64,000 nucleotides of DNA, from positions 682,001 through 746,000 of the forward strand of contig NZ_BNGS01000003.1 of NCBI RefSeq assembly GCF_014905555.1. Direction: 5' to 3'. Below are positions 7,310 through 16,676 of this stretch, in pieces. The notes under the pieces are model-generated. The model ran no database searches. It was given only the letters and a program-made list of their open reading frames with translations, and was not told the DNA's origin. The position numbers and the translations under genes were made by a program. The stretch's first letter is position 1. Each line of letters begins with the position of its first letter. This stretch comes from Streptomyces sp. Y2F8-2. GTDB lineage: Bacteria; Actinomycetota; Actinomycetes; Streptomycetales; Streptomycetaceae.

Positions 7310-8678
7310 CACGCTGCTCGACCCGACCACCCTCGGCGACCTGCTGAGGGTGGCTTCGGCCCCCGACTACACCCGTTGGGAAGACCAGATCCGCCGCACC
7401 GGCGGCTGCGCCGATCCCATCCACCTGCGCGGCTGGGTCCTCCACAAGGACAAGGTCACCGGCGAGACCCTGCACCACTACAGCACCGAGAGCGAGCCCG
7501 GCGGACGCCTCCGCGTCGCCTGCGGCAACCGCCGCGCCTCCCGCTGCCCGGCCTGCGCCTGGACCTATGCGGGCGACACCTACCACCTCATCCGCGCCGG
7601 GCTCGCGGGCGACGACCGCCGCGACATCCCCTCAACCATCCGCGATCACCCCCGCGTCTTCGCCACCCTCACTGCCCCGTCCTTCGGCCCGGTCCACAAC
7701 CGCCCCGACCATGGCGTCTGCCGGTGCGGCACCCGCCACCCTGCCGACGATCCCGCCCTCGGTACTGCCCTTGATCCGGAGATGTACGACTACGGGGGCG
7801 CCGTGCTGTTCAACAACCACGCCGGGCAGCTATGGCAGCGCTTCACCACCCGCCTGCGGCGCGAGATCGCTGCCCGCGCCGGCATCACCCGCCGGGAGCT
7901 CCCCGACCACCTCCGCGTCTCGTACGGCAAGGTCGCCGAGTTCCAGAAGCGCGGCGCACTGCACTTCCATGCAGTGATCCGTCTCGACGGTCCGGAAGGC
8001 CCGGACACCCCGCCCCCGGCCTGGGCGACGGTCGACCTCCTCGCCGACGCGATCCGCGCGGCTGCCGCGCACTCGTATACCTCGGTCTCGGTTCCGGCCG
8101 CCGAGGACCAGCCCGCCCGGACCTTCCGCTGGGGCGCCCAGCTCGACGTCCGGCCCGTGAAGGCCTTCGGCGACGGCTCCGAAATCACCGAACAGGCCGT
8201 GGCCTCCTACGTGGCCAAGTACGCCACCAAAGCCGCCGAGAACACCGGCACCCTCGACCGCCGCATCGGCGAACTCTCCGAACTCGACCGCCACCAGGTC
8301 CCCGACCACACGCGCCGCCTCATCGAGGCCTGCAAGGTGCTCGATCCCCTGTACCCGGACCGCCGCCTGTGGGCCTGGGCTCACATGTTGGGCTTCCGCG
8401 GCCACTTCTCCACGAAGTCCCGCCGCTACTCCACCACGCTCGGCGCCCTCCGCCAGGAACGCGCCGACTACCGCGCCGCCCAAGAACGCGAAGCCCTCGG
8501 CCTGGACGACCTGGAGCCGGACACCGTGCTCGTCCTCGCCGACTGGCAATACGCCGGACACGGCCACACCCCCGGCGAATCCGCCCTCGCCGCCACCATC
8601 GCCCGCCAGATCCAGACCAACCGCGAAACCGCCCGCGAAGCCCTACGCGACCAACTCACCGACGAAAGGGAGTGCTGA
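7302..8678 (+). CDS. repSA: RepSA-type replication initiator (HUH rolling-circle family)
   Basis: A 458-residue protein starting at GTG inside the previous gene. Recognisable rolling-circle motifs are FATLTAPSFGPVH near residue 120, the metal-binding HUH motif ALHFHAVIRL near 220, and VASYVAKYATKAAE near 300 with the candidate catalytic tyrosines. Two CxxC or CxC elements (RCPACAWTYAG, CRCGTRHP) suggest a zinc site in the N-terminal half. Initiators of this family nick the element's origin, which usually lies within or near the gene, and replicate the excised circle. xis and int follow within a few bases, the usual rep-xis-int operon. Confidence 0.9.
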   Translation: MPDTLLDPTTLGDLLRVASAPDYTRWEDQIRRTGGCADPIHLRGWVLHKDKVTGETLHHYSTESEPGGRLRVACGNRRASRCPACAWTYAGDTYHLIRAGLAGDDRRDIPSTIRDHPRVFATLTAPSFGPVHNRPDHGVCRCGTRHPADDPALGTALDPEMYDYGGAVLFNNHAGQLWQRFTTRLRREIAARAGITRRELPDHLRVSYGKVAEFQKRGALHFHAVIRLDGPEGPDTPPPAWATVDLLADAIRAAAAHSYTSVSVPAAEDQPARTFRWGAQLDVRPVKAFGDGSEITEQAVASYVAKYATKAAENTGTLDRRIGELSELDRHQVPDHTRRLIEACKVLDPLYPDRRLWAWAHMLGFRGHFSTKSRRYSTTLGALRQERADYRAAQEREALGLDDLEPDTVLVLADWQYAGHGHTPGESALAATIARQIQTNRETAREALRDQLTDEREC

Positions 8679-8680
8679 CC

Positions 8681-8878
8681 ATGGCCTCAGAGCTGCCGAA
8701 CCGGTTCCTGACCCCTGAGGACCTGGTCGAGATGTTCGAGCTCCCCAGTGTCGAGACCGTCTACCAGTGGCGCCGCAAGCACACCGGTCCCCGCGGCTTC
8801 CGCGTCGGCCGGCACCTGCGCTTCGACCCGAACGACGTACGGGCCTGGGTGGACGCCCAGCTCGGTGAGGCTGCCTGA
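8681..8878 (+). CDS. xis: Excisionase, MerR/HTH_17-type
   Basis: A 65-residue protein preceded by AAAGGGAG. It contains a winged helix-turn-helix (FLTPEDLVEMFELPSVETVY, then RRKHTGPRGFRVGRHLRF), typical of AICE excisionases that bend att DNA and push the integrase toward excision. Its stop overlaps the integrase start (TGATG at 8876-8880), giving coupled expression of Xis and Int. Confidence 0.9.
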   Translation: MASELPNRFLTPEDLVEMFELPSVETVYQWRRKHTGPRGFRVGRHLRFDPNDVRAWVDAQLGEAA

Positions 8879-10113
8879 TGGCCGGGCACATCCAAGACCG
8901 CTGGTATCGAACCGAGACGGGGCCGGACGGCAAGGTCGTCAAGGTCAAGACCGAGCGGTACGGCACCGGCCTGCGCTACCGCGCCCGCTACGTCGGCCCG
9001 GACGGCACCGAGAAGTCGAAGAGCTTCCCCGACCGTCAGAAGCGGCTCGCTGAACAGTGGCTCGCACAGATCGAGACGGATATGGCGCGCGGGCAGTACA
9101 TCGACCCGCAAGCCGGTCGCCTCACCGTGCGACAGCACGCCGAACGCTGGTTGGCCTCGCTGACCATGGACCCTGGCACCTTCGTGGGCACCGAGCAGCG
9201 CATCCGCCTGCACGTCCTGCCTTACCTGGGCAGTCGCACGCTGGGCTCACTTCGGCCGACGCATATCCGTGAATGGCTGCGCAAGCTGCAGGACGGGGGA
9301 GTCGCACCCGCCTATCAGCGGGTGATCTTCGCGAATTTCTCGACCATGCTCACTGCGGCCGTCGATGACCGCTTGATTCCCGAGAACCCATGTCGGTCGT
9401 CGTCCGTGCGTGCGCCGAAGCTCGACACTCGCCGGATCGTTCCATGGTCGCGTGAGCGCGTGCTCGCGGTTCGCTCGGCACTGCCGGAGCAGTACCGCGT
9501 CATGGTGGACCTGGCTGGCGGATGCGGCCTGCGTCAGGGTGAGGTGCTGGGACTGGCGGTCGAAGACGTGGACTTCATCGAGGGAGTGGTTCTCGTGGTC
9601 CGGCAGGTCAAGCTCATCCGCAACCGCCCCGTGTTTGCGCCGCCCAAGGGAGGCAAGACACGTACGGTCCCGTTGCCGGAGAGCGTTGCCCGGTCGGTCG
9701 AGGAACACATCAGCCAGCACCCGCCCGCCGCTGTGACGCTGCCGTGGCGGGAGGCCGACGGCCCGCCGGTCACAGCGTCCCTGCTCTTCCATAGGGATGA
9801 GGGCCGCCCGGTCAACCGGAACGACTTCAACCGCTGGTCCTGGCGCCCGGCCCTGGATGCCGTGGGCGTCCCTCGTGGCCGGACGAGCGGAATGCACGCG
9901 CTGAGGCACTTCTACGCGTCCGTCCTGCTGGACGCGGGGGAGAGCATCAAGGCTGTATCCCAGTACCTGGGGCACCACGACCCTGGCTTCACCTTGCGGA
10001 CCTACACGCACCTGATGCCCAGCAGTGAGAAGCGGACCCGAGAGGCCGTGAACCGTGCCTTCGCGGACGGCCCGGAGACCGATGACGGCCCCACGACGGC
10101 CCAGGAGGGGTGA
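8878..10113 (+). CDS. int: Site-specific tyrosine integrase
   Basis: A 411-residue tyrosine recombinase. The N-terminal part contains an arm-binding-like domain (about residues 1-60) and a SAM-like core-binding domain (LTVRQHAERWLASLTMDPGT onward). Catalytic residues are visible: Arg in GLRQGE near 218, HALRHF near 342-346, His in LGHHDP near 365, and the nucleophile Tyr in LRTYTHL near 376. It catalyses integration and, with Xis, excision. The attachment site is expected just after the stop, but no tRNA 3' end is recognisable there. Confidence 0.95.
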   Translation: MAGHIQDRWYRTETGPDGKVVKVKTERYGTGLRYRARYVGPDGTEKSKSFPDRQKRLAEQWLAQIETDMARGQYIDPQAGRLTVRQHAERWLASLTMDPGTFVGTEQRIRLHVLPYLGSRTLGSLRPTHIREWLRKLQDGGVAPAYQRVIFANFSTMLTAAVDDRLIPENPCRSSSVRAPKLDTRRIVPWSRERVLAVRSALPEQYRVMVDLAGGCGLRQGEVLGLAVEDVDFIEGVVLVVRQVKLIRNRPVFAPPKGGKTRTVPLPESVARSVEEHISQHPPAAVTLPWREADGPPVTASLLFHRDEGRPVNRNDFNRWSWRPALDAVGVPRGRTSGMHALRHFYASVLLDAGESIKAVSQYLGHHDPGFTLRTYTHLMPSSEKRTREAVNRAFADGPETDDGPTTAQEG

Positions 10114-10199
10114 GGATGCAGGAAACGCGCAGGTCACGCCGTATGCGCCCTGACTTGCCGGTGTACTGAGCCTCGGCTCATCTCCTCCTTGCGATGGCG

Positions 10200-10232
10200 G
10201 GGGCTTCGGGCGTCATGGGTGTCCGAAGCCCC
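10200..10232. terminator. Bidirectional terminator between int and the chromosomal hydrolase
   Basis: GGGGCTTCGG (10200-10209) pairs with CCGAAGCCCC (10223-10232) around a 13-base loop. It lies between two converging genes, int and the lipoprotein hydrolase whose stop is at 10241. Confidence 0.7.
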
Positions 10233-10240
10233 TGCTGTCG

Positions 10241-11725
10241 TCATGAGCAGATCGTTCCGTCCTTCGGCACGGTCCCGTTCAGCAGATACGCGTTCACCGC
10301 GGAGTCCACGCAAGTGCTCCCGTTTCCGTACGCCCCGTGGCCCTCGCCCTTCCAGGTGAGCTCCACCCCGACACCCTTGCCCAGCCCGTCGGCCATCTTC
10401 CGGGCGCCCTCGTAGGGCGTTGCGGGATCCCCGGTGTTGCCCACCAGCAGCACCGGCGCGGCTCCCGGCGCGCTGACCACCGGGTGGTCGGACTGTCCGG
10501 CCACCGGCCAGTCGTGGCACCAGCCCGCTGCGTCCCAGCCCAGGAAGTCGCCGAAGACGGGTGAGATCTTCTCGAACTCCGGCAGCAGTTTCTTCACCGA
10601 CTCGGGAGTCGGCCGCTGCCTGTCGTCCAGGCACGATATGACCCGTTGCGCGTGTGTCGTGGTGCCGTAGTGGCCCGACGGGTCCCGCTCGTTGTAGTCG
10701 TCGGCCAGCGTCAGCAACCCGGAACCGTCGCCCGCCTCGGCCGCCTGCAGGGCGCTGGTGAGCATGGGCCAGCCCTGCTTGCTGTAGAGCGGCAGCACGA
10801 TGCCGGTGACGGCCAGTGTCTGGGTGAGCTGTCGGCCCGACGACGTCGGCAGCGGCTTCGCGTCGATCCGCCGCAGCAACTCGGTGATCTTCTTGGAGCC
10901 CTGCTTCGGGTCCTGCCCCGTCGACCTCAGATAGTCGTCCAGCGCGCGCTGGAACCCGAGGGCCTGGTTCTTCGCGTGGCCGACGCTGTCCGCGGTGGGG
11001 TCGACGACGGCGTCCAGCACCATGCGTCCCACGTTGTTCGGGAACAGGTGGGCGTACACGCCACCCAGTTCGGTGCCGTACGAGATGCCGAAGTAGTGCG
11101 TCGTCCGGTCGCCGAGCACTTGGCGCATCAGGTCCATGTCCCGCGCGGTGTCGGTCGTCGAGACGTGCCCGAGCAGCTTTCCGGCTGCCTTCGCGCAGCC
11201 CTTGCCGAAGGCGGCGGCGTCATCGAGGTACGCCTTCTCCTCGGCGGTGTCGTCCGGTGTCACATCGATGCTCTCGGCGGCCTGGATCGCCTGGTCGCTG
11301 CGGCAGCGGATCCCCCCGCTGGCTCCGACGCCGCGAGGATCCCAGCTCACCAGGTCGTACCGCTCGTGCAGGGTGGAGACCGTGTTCGCGAACGACGGCA
11401 TCATCGAGACCCCGGAGCCGCCGGGACCGCCGAAGTTGAAGAGCAGTGAGCCGATCCGGTTGCCCCCGTCGGCCCGGGACCGGATCAGCGCCAGGCCGAT
11501 CGTCTCACCGTCGGGCTTCGCCCAGTCCAGCGGTGCCTTCAGGGTGGCGCACTCCCAGTCGCCGCCCGGCGCCGACGTGCCCTTGCAGCGGCCCCAGTCG
11601 AGCTTCTGCGCGGTGAGTGAGGCGGGCAGCCCCGTGGTCCCGCCTCCACCGGACGAACCGCCACCGCAGCCGGCCACCAGCAACGCGGCGGCGATCACGG
11701 CCGTCCACCGTGGAAAACGTGACAT
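10241..11725 (-). CDS. Secreted alpha/beta-hydrolase lipoprotein, tripeptidyl aminopeptidase-like
   Basis: A 494-residue protein. The ATG at 11725 follows a GGAGAAGGGGGG ribosome site. A lipoprotein signal peptide ends in LLVAGC. The alpha/beta-hydrolase fold has the nucleophile elbow GISYGTELGG, an oxyanion segment FGGPGGSG, an acidic residue in VGNTGDPATPYE and the histidine in GEGHGAYG. The family (Streptomyces Tap/SlpD/SlpE type) removes N-terminal tripeptides outside the cell. The next gene upstream is a paralogue with the same layout, apparently a tandem duplication. Exact substrate is not predictable. Confidence 0.9.
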   Translation of the reverse strand: MSRFPRWTAVIAAALLVAGCGGGSSGGGGTTGLPASLTAQKLDWGRCKGTSAPGGDWECATLKAPLDWAKPDGETIGLALIRSRADGGNRIGSLLFNFGGPGGSGVSMMPSFANTVSTLHERYDLVSWDPRGVGASGGIRCRSDQAIQAAESIDVTPDDTAEEKAYLDDAAAFGKGCAKAAGKLLGHVSTTDTARDMDLMRQVLGDRTTHYFGISYGTELGGVYAHLFPNNVGRMVLDAVVDPTADSVGHAKNQALGFQRALDDYLRSTGQDPKQGSKKITELLRRIDAKPLPTSSGRQLTQTLAVTGIVLPLYSKQGWPMLTSALQAAEAGDGSGLLTLADDYNERDPSGHYGTTTHAQRVISCLDDRQRPTPESVKKLLPEFEKISPVFGDFLGWDAAGWCHDWPVAGQSDHPVVSAPGAAPVLLVGNTGDPATPYEGARKMADGLGKGVGVELTWKGEGHGAYGNGSTCVDSAVNAYLLNGTVPKDGTICS

Positions 11726-11905
11726 CTGTACCCCCCTTCTCCGCTCCCCGCTCGGTGCCGCGGAAAGCAATGAGGCCATGGTAGGCGGGTGGAGCGGAGC
11801 CCATGTCGGCCTGTGGATAACCATCTGACCTGGGGTTTCCGTGATGGGGGTGGGATTTTCGTCCGGGGTGGGTGGTGGCCGGTCGGTCGGGTGCAGGTGC
11901 GTCGG

Positions 11906-13450
11906 TCAGGTGCAGACGGTGCCGGCCGCGGGGACCTTTCCGTTCAGCAGGTAGCCGTTCACGACGCTCTGCACGCACTTGTTCCTGCTGTCGTAGGCGC
12001 CGTGCCCCTGGCCCTTGTAGGTCACCTCCACGCCGACGCCCTTGCCCAGCGCGTCCGCCATCCTCTTGGCGCCCTCGTAAGGGGTGGCCGGGTCGCCGGT
12101 GTTGCCGATCACGAGGATCGGCGGGGCGCCGGGCGCGCTCACGTTCGGATGGTTGGCGGCTCCTGCCACGGGCCAGCCGGTGCAACTGAGCATGCCCCAG
12201 GCCAGGAAGTCGCCGAACACCGGGGAGGCGGCCCGGAACTCCGGCAGCTTGGCCTTCACGTCGGCCGGCGTGTACCGCGGTTTCTCGTCGGCGCAGTTGA
12301 TGGCGACGTTCGCAGGGATGAGGTTGCTGTACTGGCCCTTCTCGTCGCGCCCGTTCATCGCGTCCGAGAGCACCATCAGCACCTCCCCGTCGCCCGCGTA
12401 GGCCCGCTGCAGCCCTTCGGTCAGGTAGCCCCAGAAGTCCTTGGAGTAGAGCGCCTGTGCGATGCCGTTGGTCGCGGCGGTCTGGGTCAGCTTGCGGGGG
12501 AAGATTCCGGGGATCGGCTTGGCGTCGAGTCTCTTCAGCAGGGCGACGATCCGGTTCTCGACATCCTGCGGGGTGCGGCCGACCGGGCATCCGGTGCTCT
12601 TGGAGGTGCAGTCCCGGGCGTAGTTGTCGAGCGCGAGCTGGAAGCCCTTGGCCTGCCCGAGCGCGCTCTGTTCCGGGTCCTGCGTCGGGTCGACGACCCC
12701 GTCCAGCACGGCCCGCCCGACGTTCTTCGGGAACAAGTGCGCGTAGACACCGCCGAGTTCGGTGCCGTACGAGATGCCGAAGTAGTGCAACTTCCTGTCG
12801 CCGAGCACCTGGCGCAGCAGGTCCATGTCGCGTGCCGCGTCGGTGGTGCGCACATACGGCAGCACCCTGCCGGAGTACTTCTGGCAGGCGCTGTTGAACT
12901 GCTTGGTGCTGTTGAGGAAAGCCGTCAGCTCGGCAGCGTTGTCGGGCGTCTCGTCCTGCTGGAAGAAGGCGTCGAGCTGCTGGTCGTCCTCGCACTTCAC
13001 GCCCGCGCTCCGGCCGACTCCGCGCGGGTCGAAACTCACGAGGTCGTAGCGGGTGCGCAGGGTCTCGTAGTCCTGTGCGAAGGCGGGCAGCGCGGTCACG
13101 CCGGAGCCGCCCGGGCCGCCGAAGTTGAAGACCAGGGAACCGATTCGCTCGCTCGGGGGGCCGCTGGCCTTGACCCTGATCAGCGCGATGTCGATGGTGC
13201 CGCTCGTGGGGTCGTCCCAGTTCAGGGGCACCTTCATGGTCGCGCACTGCCACCGTCCGCCGTTCGGCAGCGGCGAGGGGGCGGTGCCGCCGCCCTCCGA
13301 CGCGGACGGCGCCGGGCAGTTGTTCCAGATCAGCTTCTGACTCGACAGCTCCCCGTCCACGAAGCCGCTGGCGCAGCCCGTCAGAAGGGAGGACACAAGC
13401 ACGGCGGCGGCGCTCACGGCGGCGGCACGCTTCGAGAGACGGTTCGGCAT
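11906..13450 (-). CDS. Secreted alpha/beta-hydrolase lipoprotein, tripeptidyl aminopeptidase-like (paralogue)
   Basis: A 514-residue paralogue of the downstream gene. The signal peptide ends SSLLTGC, a lipobox. Motifs are FGGPGGSGVTAL, GISYGTELGG (nucleophile Ser), IGNTGDPATPYEG (Asp) and GQGHGAYD (His). An insertion with a Cys pair (DCTSKSTGC) is absent from the other copy and may form a disulfide. The two genes lie head to tail with 180 bases between them, so each may have its own promoter. Both should act at the outer face of the membrane on peptides. Confidence 0.9.
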   Translation of the reverse strand: MPNRLSKRAAAVSAAAVLVSSLLTGCASGFVDGELSSQKLIWNNCPAPSASEGGGTAPSPLPNGGRWQCATMKVPLNWDDPTSGTIDIALIRVKASGPPSERIGSLVFNFGGPGGSGVTALPAFAQDYETLRTRYDLVSFDPRGVGRSAGVKCEDDQQLDAFFQQDETPDNAAELTAFLNSTKQFNSACQKYSGRVLPYVRTTDAARDMDLLRQVLGDRKLHYFGISYGTELGGVYAHLFPKNVGRAVLDGVVDPTQDPEQSALGQAKGFQLALDNYARDCTSKSTGCPVGRTPQDVENRIVALLKRLDAKPIPGIFPRKLTQTAATNGIAQALYSKDFWGYLTEGLQRAYAGDGEVLMVLSDAMNGRDEKGQYSNLIPANVAINCADEKPRYTPADVKAKLPEFRAASPVFGDFLAWGMLSCTGWPVAGAANHPNVSAPGAPPILVIGNTGDPATPYEGAKRMADALGKGVGVEVTYKGQGHGAYDSRNKCVQSVVNGYLLNGKVPAAGTVCT

Positions 13451-13611
13451 GTCCCCATCGTGCGACCGCGCGGCCCGGTGCGCTCGGGACGCGGTCCGTG
13501 CGGGTGACTCCCGGCTGCCGTCCCCGCGTGTCGCCTGTGCCCAAGGCCGGTGAGGGCATCACCGGATGTGCCTGTAAGCCCCCACGCGCGCGCGTGCCGT
13601 ACGCGGCAGTC

Positions 13612-16491
13612 CTAGAGGGCGTCCTTGCGTGTCAGATGGTTGAAGAAAAGCCACCCGGGCAGCACCGGCAGCCACAGCGTCAGCAGCCGGTACAACAGCA
13701 CCGCGGGAGCCGCGACCTCCTTGGGGAGGCCGACGGCGATCAGACCGACCGTCAGGGTCGCCTCGACCGCGCCCACACCGCCCGGGGTCGGGGCGGCCGA
13801 GCCGAGGGCGTTGCCGGCGAGGAAGACGACCGCGACGCTGGCCAGGCTCAGCGTGGTCCTCTCCTCGTGGCCGAACGCGCGGATCGAGGCGTCCAGGCAC
13901 ATCACGAAGGACGCGGTCAGCAGCAGCATGCCGCCGATGCCGGTGACCAGTTTCTGCGGCCGCTGCAGTACGTCGAGCATGCGCGGGACGACACCCGCGA
14001 ACAGCGACCGCACGCGCGTGACGACGAATTTCCGCAGGAACGGCACGGACGTGACCACCAGGACGAGCACAGCGACCGTCAGCAGGCCCGCGATGACCGT
14101 GCGGGACGGGGACAGGGACGGCGTCTTCTCGGTGCCCGTGAGATATCCGAAGGACAGCAGCATCAGGATGTGACAGCCCAGCCCGAACAGCTGGGAGGCG
14201 CCCACGCTCGCCACCGCGAGCCCCGGCCGCACCCCCGCGCGCTGGAGGAAGCGCGTGTTGAGCGCCACGCCCCCGACCGCGGCGGGCGCCACGATCTTCA
14301 CGAAGGACCCGGCGACCTGCGCGGCCACGGTCCGCACGAACGGCACCCGCTCGGGCACGAAGCCCAGCAGCGCCATCGCCGCCGCGACGTAGCTCAGTGC
14401 GGAGAAGAACACGGCCGCCGCCACCCAGCCCCACTCGGCGTTGGCGAAGAGGGTGCCGAACTGGATGTGGGTGAGCTGCGTCAGCAGGAAGTACGCGCCG
14501 ATGGCGCCCGCCATGAAGCTGATCAGCGTGCGCGGCCGGACCCGCTCCAGACGGGCCGGCTCCACCGGCGCCTGCGGCCGGATGCGCAGCACCTGGTGGC
14601 GGATCTGGGTGAGCAGGTCCTCCTCGCGGGCCTCCTCCAGTGCCTCGTCGATCGCCCGCTTCTCGGCCCGCTGCTCGGCGCGTACCGCCTTCTTGTCGGG
14701 CTTGTCGAGGACGACCCCGGAGCCGTCGTGCGTCTCCTCCCCACGGGCCGCTTTGTCCTGCCGGGACGCCTCGAGGACCGCTTCCCGCTCGCGCTGGGCC
14801 CGTTCCCGGGCCAGCCTCCGGAGCGTCGCGCGCGTGGAGCGGGTCAGTGCGATGGGCTGCAACATGGGCAGACAGTCGGCGACCGCGTCCGGGCCGAGCA
14901 CGTCGACCGCGGATGCCACCGCCCGCTCGGCGCCGACCCGGAGCCCGAGTGTGGTCAGCAACTGCGCGATGTCCATGCGCAGCACCAGGTCACCGGCCGC
15001 GATCTCGCCACCGCGCAGATCCGTCAGGATGACGGTGCCGGAACGATCCACCACGAGGGCGTCACCAGCGAGCCGACGGTGCGCGATGCGCCGCGACTGC
15101 AGCGCCCGCACCTGCTGCCAGGTGTCGTGCAGCAGATCGTCGGTGATCTCCTGATCGGCGAGCTGGTCCAGGGTCCGGCCGCCGGTGTGCTCGTAGACGA
15201 GCATCACGGCGTCGGGGCCCAACTCGGAGGTCGCGATCAGCTTGGGCGCGTTGGCGCCGGCCGCGATGGCCGCGTACGCGAGGAGCGCCTCCTGTTCCAG
15301 GGCCTGCCGCAGCGACTGCAGGCTGCGCCGGGTGGTGATCCCGCGCAGCGTCAGCCGCCGCCACACGCGGTAGAAGAAGCCCTGCGCCTGCTGCTCGCGG
15401 TCGACGACGGTGACGTCGAGGGGCGGGCCGTCCTCCAGAGTGACGAAGTAGCGGCGGCCGCGGTCGCCGTTGTCCGCCGTGTCGTGCATCTCCTCGCGCG
15501 CCGCGCTCACGGGGCGGAAGCCGACGGTGCGCAGCCCCGCCATCAGGGTCCGCCCGGTGGGCCGTACGTTCGGCGAGCCCACCGCGTACAGCGTTCCGGC
15601 CGCCACACTCCAGCCGATCAGCACCGTCAGGATGATGGAGAACGGTGTGGTGTAGCCGGTGACCAGCATCGAGAAGGCGTCGAGGAGCAACACCACCCAC
15701 AGCACGGCACGCCAACGCGGCCTGCGTGACATGCCCACGGCGGTCATATAGGCGATGACGGGCGCGAGATAGCCGTGCACCGGATCGGTCAGGGCATGGA
15801 TGTCGCCGGGGGAGGGCTGGGTGAGCGCTTCCTGGATGGAGGGCGGGGCGGCCCGGGCGACCCACAGGTCCGTGGCGAGTGTCACTCCGTGGGCCAGGAC
15901 CGCCGCGAGGACGCCGTCGGCGATGCGCACCCCGTCCCGCTTGATCAGCCGTTCGATCGCGAAGGCGACCGGTACCAGCAGGATCGCGATGCTCGATGCC
16001 AGACCCGCGAGTTTGATCAGCAGATCGGGTGCCTGCCCCGTGCCCCTGTTGATGTCCTGCTCGAGCCCCGACGTGGTGCCGTGCGCGAACGCGGCGACCG
16101 CGAGCAGCACCCCGATCCCGAGCACGCCCACCAGAAGCCGCATCAGGTCCGAGGGACGGTGCACGCGCGCGGGGAGCAGCGGTTCGTCGCCCTCCACCTC
16201 GTCGTTGTGGGCGTCGGCGCCCTCCTCGTCCCGCTGAGGTCCCCTATGGGCAGCCGCTGTCCGCGGCGTGTCGTCGCCGGGTGCCCGGGCGGGTCCGTTT
16301 TCGCTGTCGGGCGCCTTCTCGCCGGGGCTGTCGGGCGTCGTGTCGCGCGTGAGGTCGCCGGCGCGCCTCTCCTTGTTCGCTTCTTCGTTCGCCTCTTCGC
16401 CGGCGTGATGGCCCGCGGCGGCGGTGTCAGGGCGCGACGAACCCCCAGGGGTGCCCTCCGCGCCGTCGGGGTGCACGCCCTGCTGCTTCAT
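13612..16491 (-). CDS. Large membrane protein: kinase-like domain fused to a flippase/LPG-synthase-type membrane domain
   Basis: A 959-residue protein (ATG 16491; a GTG eight codons upstream is possible). Residues 1 to about 95 are charged and disordered. A membrane domain of about six helices follows to about 330. A protein-kinase-like domain spans about 350-560, including YEHTGGRTLDQLAD as hinge, AHRRLAGDALVVD at the catalytic-loop position and ILTDLRGGEIA at the DFG position. A charged linker follows, then a C-terminal membrane domain from about 655, typical of UPF0104/lysylphosphatidylglycerol-synthetase transmembrane regions that move lipid-linked molecules. The canonical HRD and DFG are altered, so the kinase may be inactive. 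Substrate unknown. Confidence 0.85.
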   Translation of the reverse strand: MKQQGVHPDGAEGTPGGSSRPDTAAAGHHAGEEANEEANKERRAGDLTRDTTPDSPGEKAPDSENGPARAPGDDTPRTAAAHRGPQRDEEGADAHNDEVEGDEPLLPARVHRPSDLMRLLVGVLGIGVLLAVAAFAHGTTSGLEQDINRGTGQAPDLLIKLAGLASSIAILLVPVAFAIERLIKRDGVRIADGVLAAVLAHGVTLATDLWVARAAPPSIQEALTQPSPGDIHALTDPVHGYLAPVIAYMTAVGMSRRPRWRAVLWVVLLLDAFSMLVTGYTTPFSIILTVLIGWSVAAGTLYAVGSPNVRPTGRTLMAGLRTVGFRPVSAAREEMHDTADNGDRGRRYFVTLEDGPPLDVTVVDREQQAQGFFYRVWRRLTLRGITTRRSLQSLRQALEQEALLAYAAIAAGANAPKLIATSELGPDAVMLVYEHTGGRTLDQLADQEITDDLLHDTWQQVRALQSRRIAHRRLAGDALVVDRSGTVILTDLRGGEIAAGDLVLRMDIAQLLTTLGLRVGAERAVASAVDVLGPDAVADCLPMLQPIALTRSTRATLRRLARERAQREREAVLEASRQDKAARGEETHDGSGVVLDKPDKKAVRAEQRAEKRAIDEALEEAREEDLLTQIRHQVLRIRPQAPVEPARLERVRPRTLISFMAGAIGAYFLLTQLTHIQFGTLFANAEWGWVAAAVFFSALSYVAAAMALLGFVPERVPFVRTVAAQVAGSFVKIVAPAAVGGVALNTRFLQRAGVRPGLAVASVGASQLFGLGCHILMLLSFGYLTGTEKTPSLSPSRTVIAGLLTVAVLVLVVTSVPFLRKFVVTRVRSLFAGVVPRMLDVLQRPQKLVTGIGGMLLLTASFVMCLDASIRAFGHEERTTLSLASVAVVFLAGNALGSAAPTPGGVGAVEATLTVGLIAVGLPKEVAAPAVLLYRLLTLWLPVLPGWLFFNHLTRKDAL

Positions 16492-16676
16492 CGTCTCTTC
16501 TTGGTCTCGTATCACCAGTCACCGCCCGCACGATGGTGGCATGCCCATCCGACACACGGGGGCATCAGGGTGCAAATGCGGGGGCGCACAGTCTGCCCGA
16601 AGCGCTGCGCCGGGGCGAGGGCCACGCTCGGCCGCTCTCTCATCACATTGTCGGTGGGGTGGGGCAGGATGGGGCG

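Larger units (their letters stand above)
2251..10113. mobile_element. pSAM2-type actinomycete integrative and conjugative element (AICE), core region
   Basis: The gene set and order match the pSAM2 class: Nudix Pif-like protein, divergent GntR repressor, FtsK/SpoIIIE-type single-protein conjugative translocase, several short spread proteins, rolling-circle-type initiator, excisionase and tyrosine integrase. TraSA-type systems move double-stranded DNA between hyphae; RepSA replicates the excised circle. The integrase end is the expected right boundary, between 10113 and the terminator at 10200. The left boundary is not visible: no direct repeat of the right end was found, and the Mrr/HEPN genes may be cargo, in which case the element runs beyond base 1. 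Confidence 0.9.

Noticed and set aside
4071..7774. Several long alternate-frame products across traSA, spd and repSA (Pro/Arg-rich)
   Set aside because: They are frame shadows caused by high GC; none has a ribosome site or domain, whereas the chosen frames carry Walker, HUH and membrane motifs.
1927..10135. CGCAGGTC shared by 1927-1934 and 10128-10135 as a possible att core
   Set aside because: Eight bases are expected by chance in GC-rich sequence of this length and the flanks do not match.
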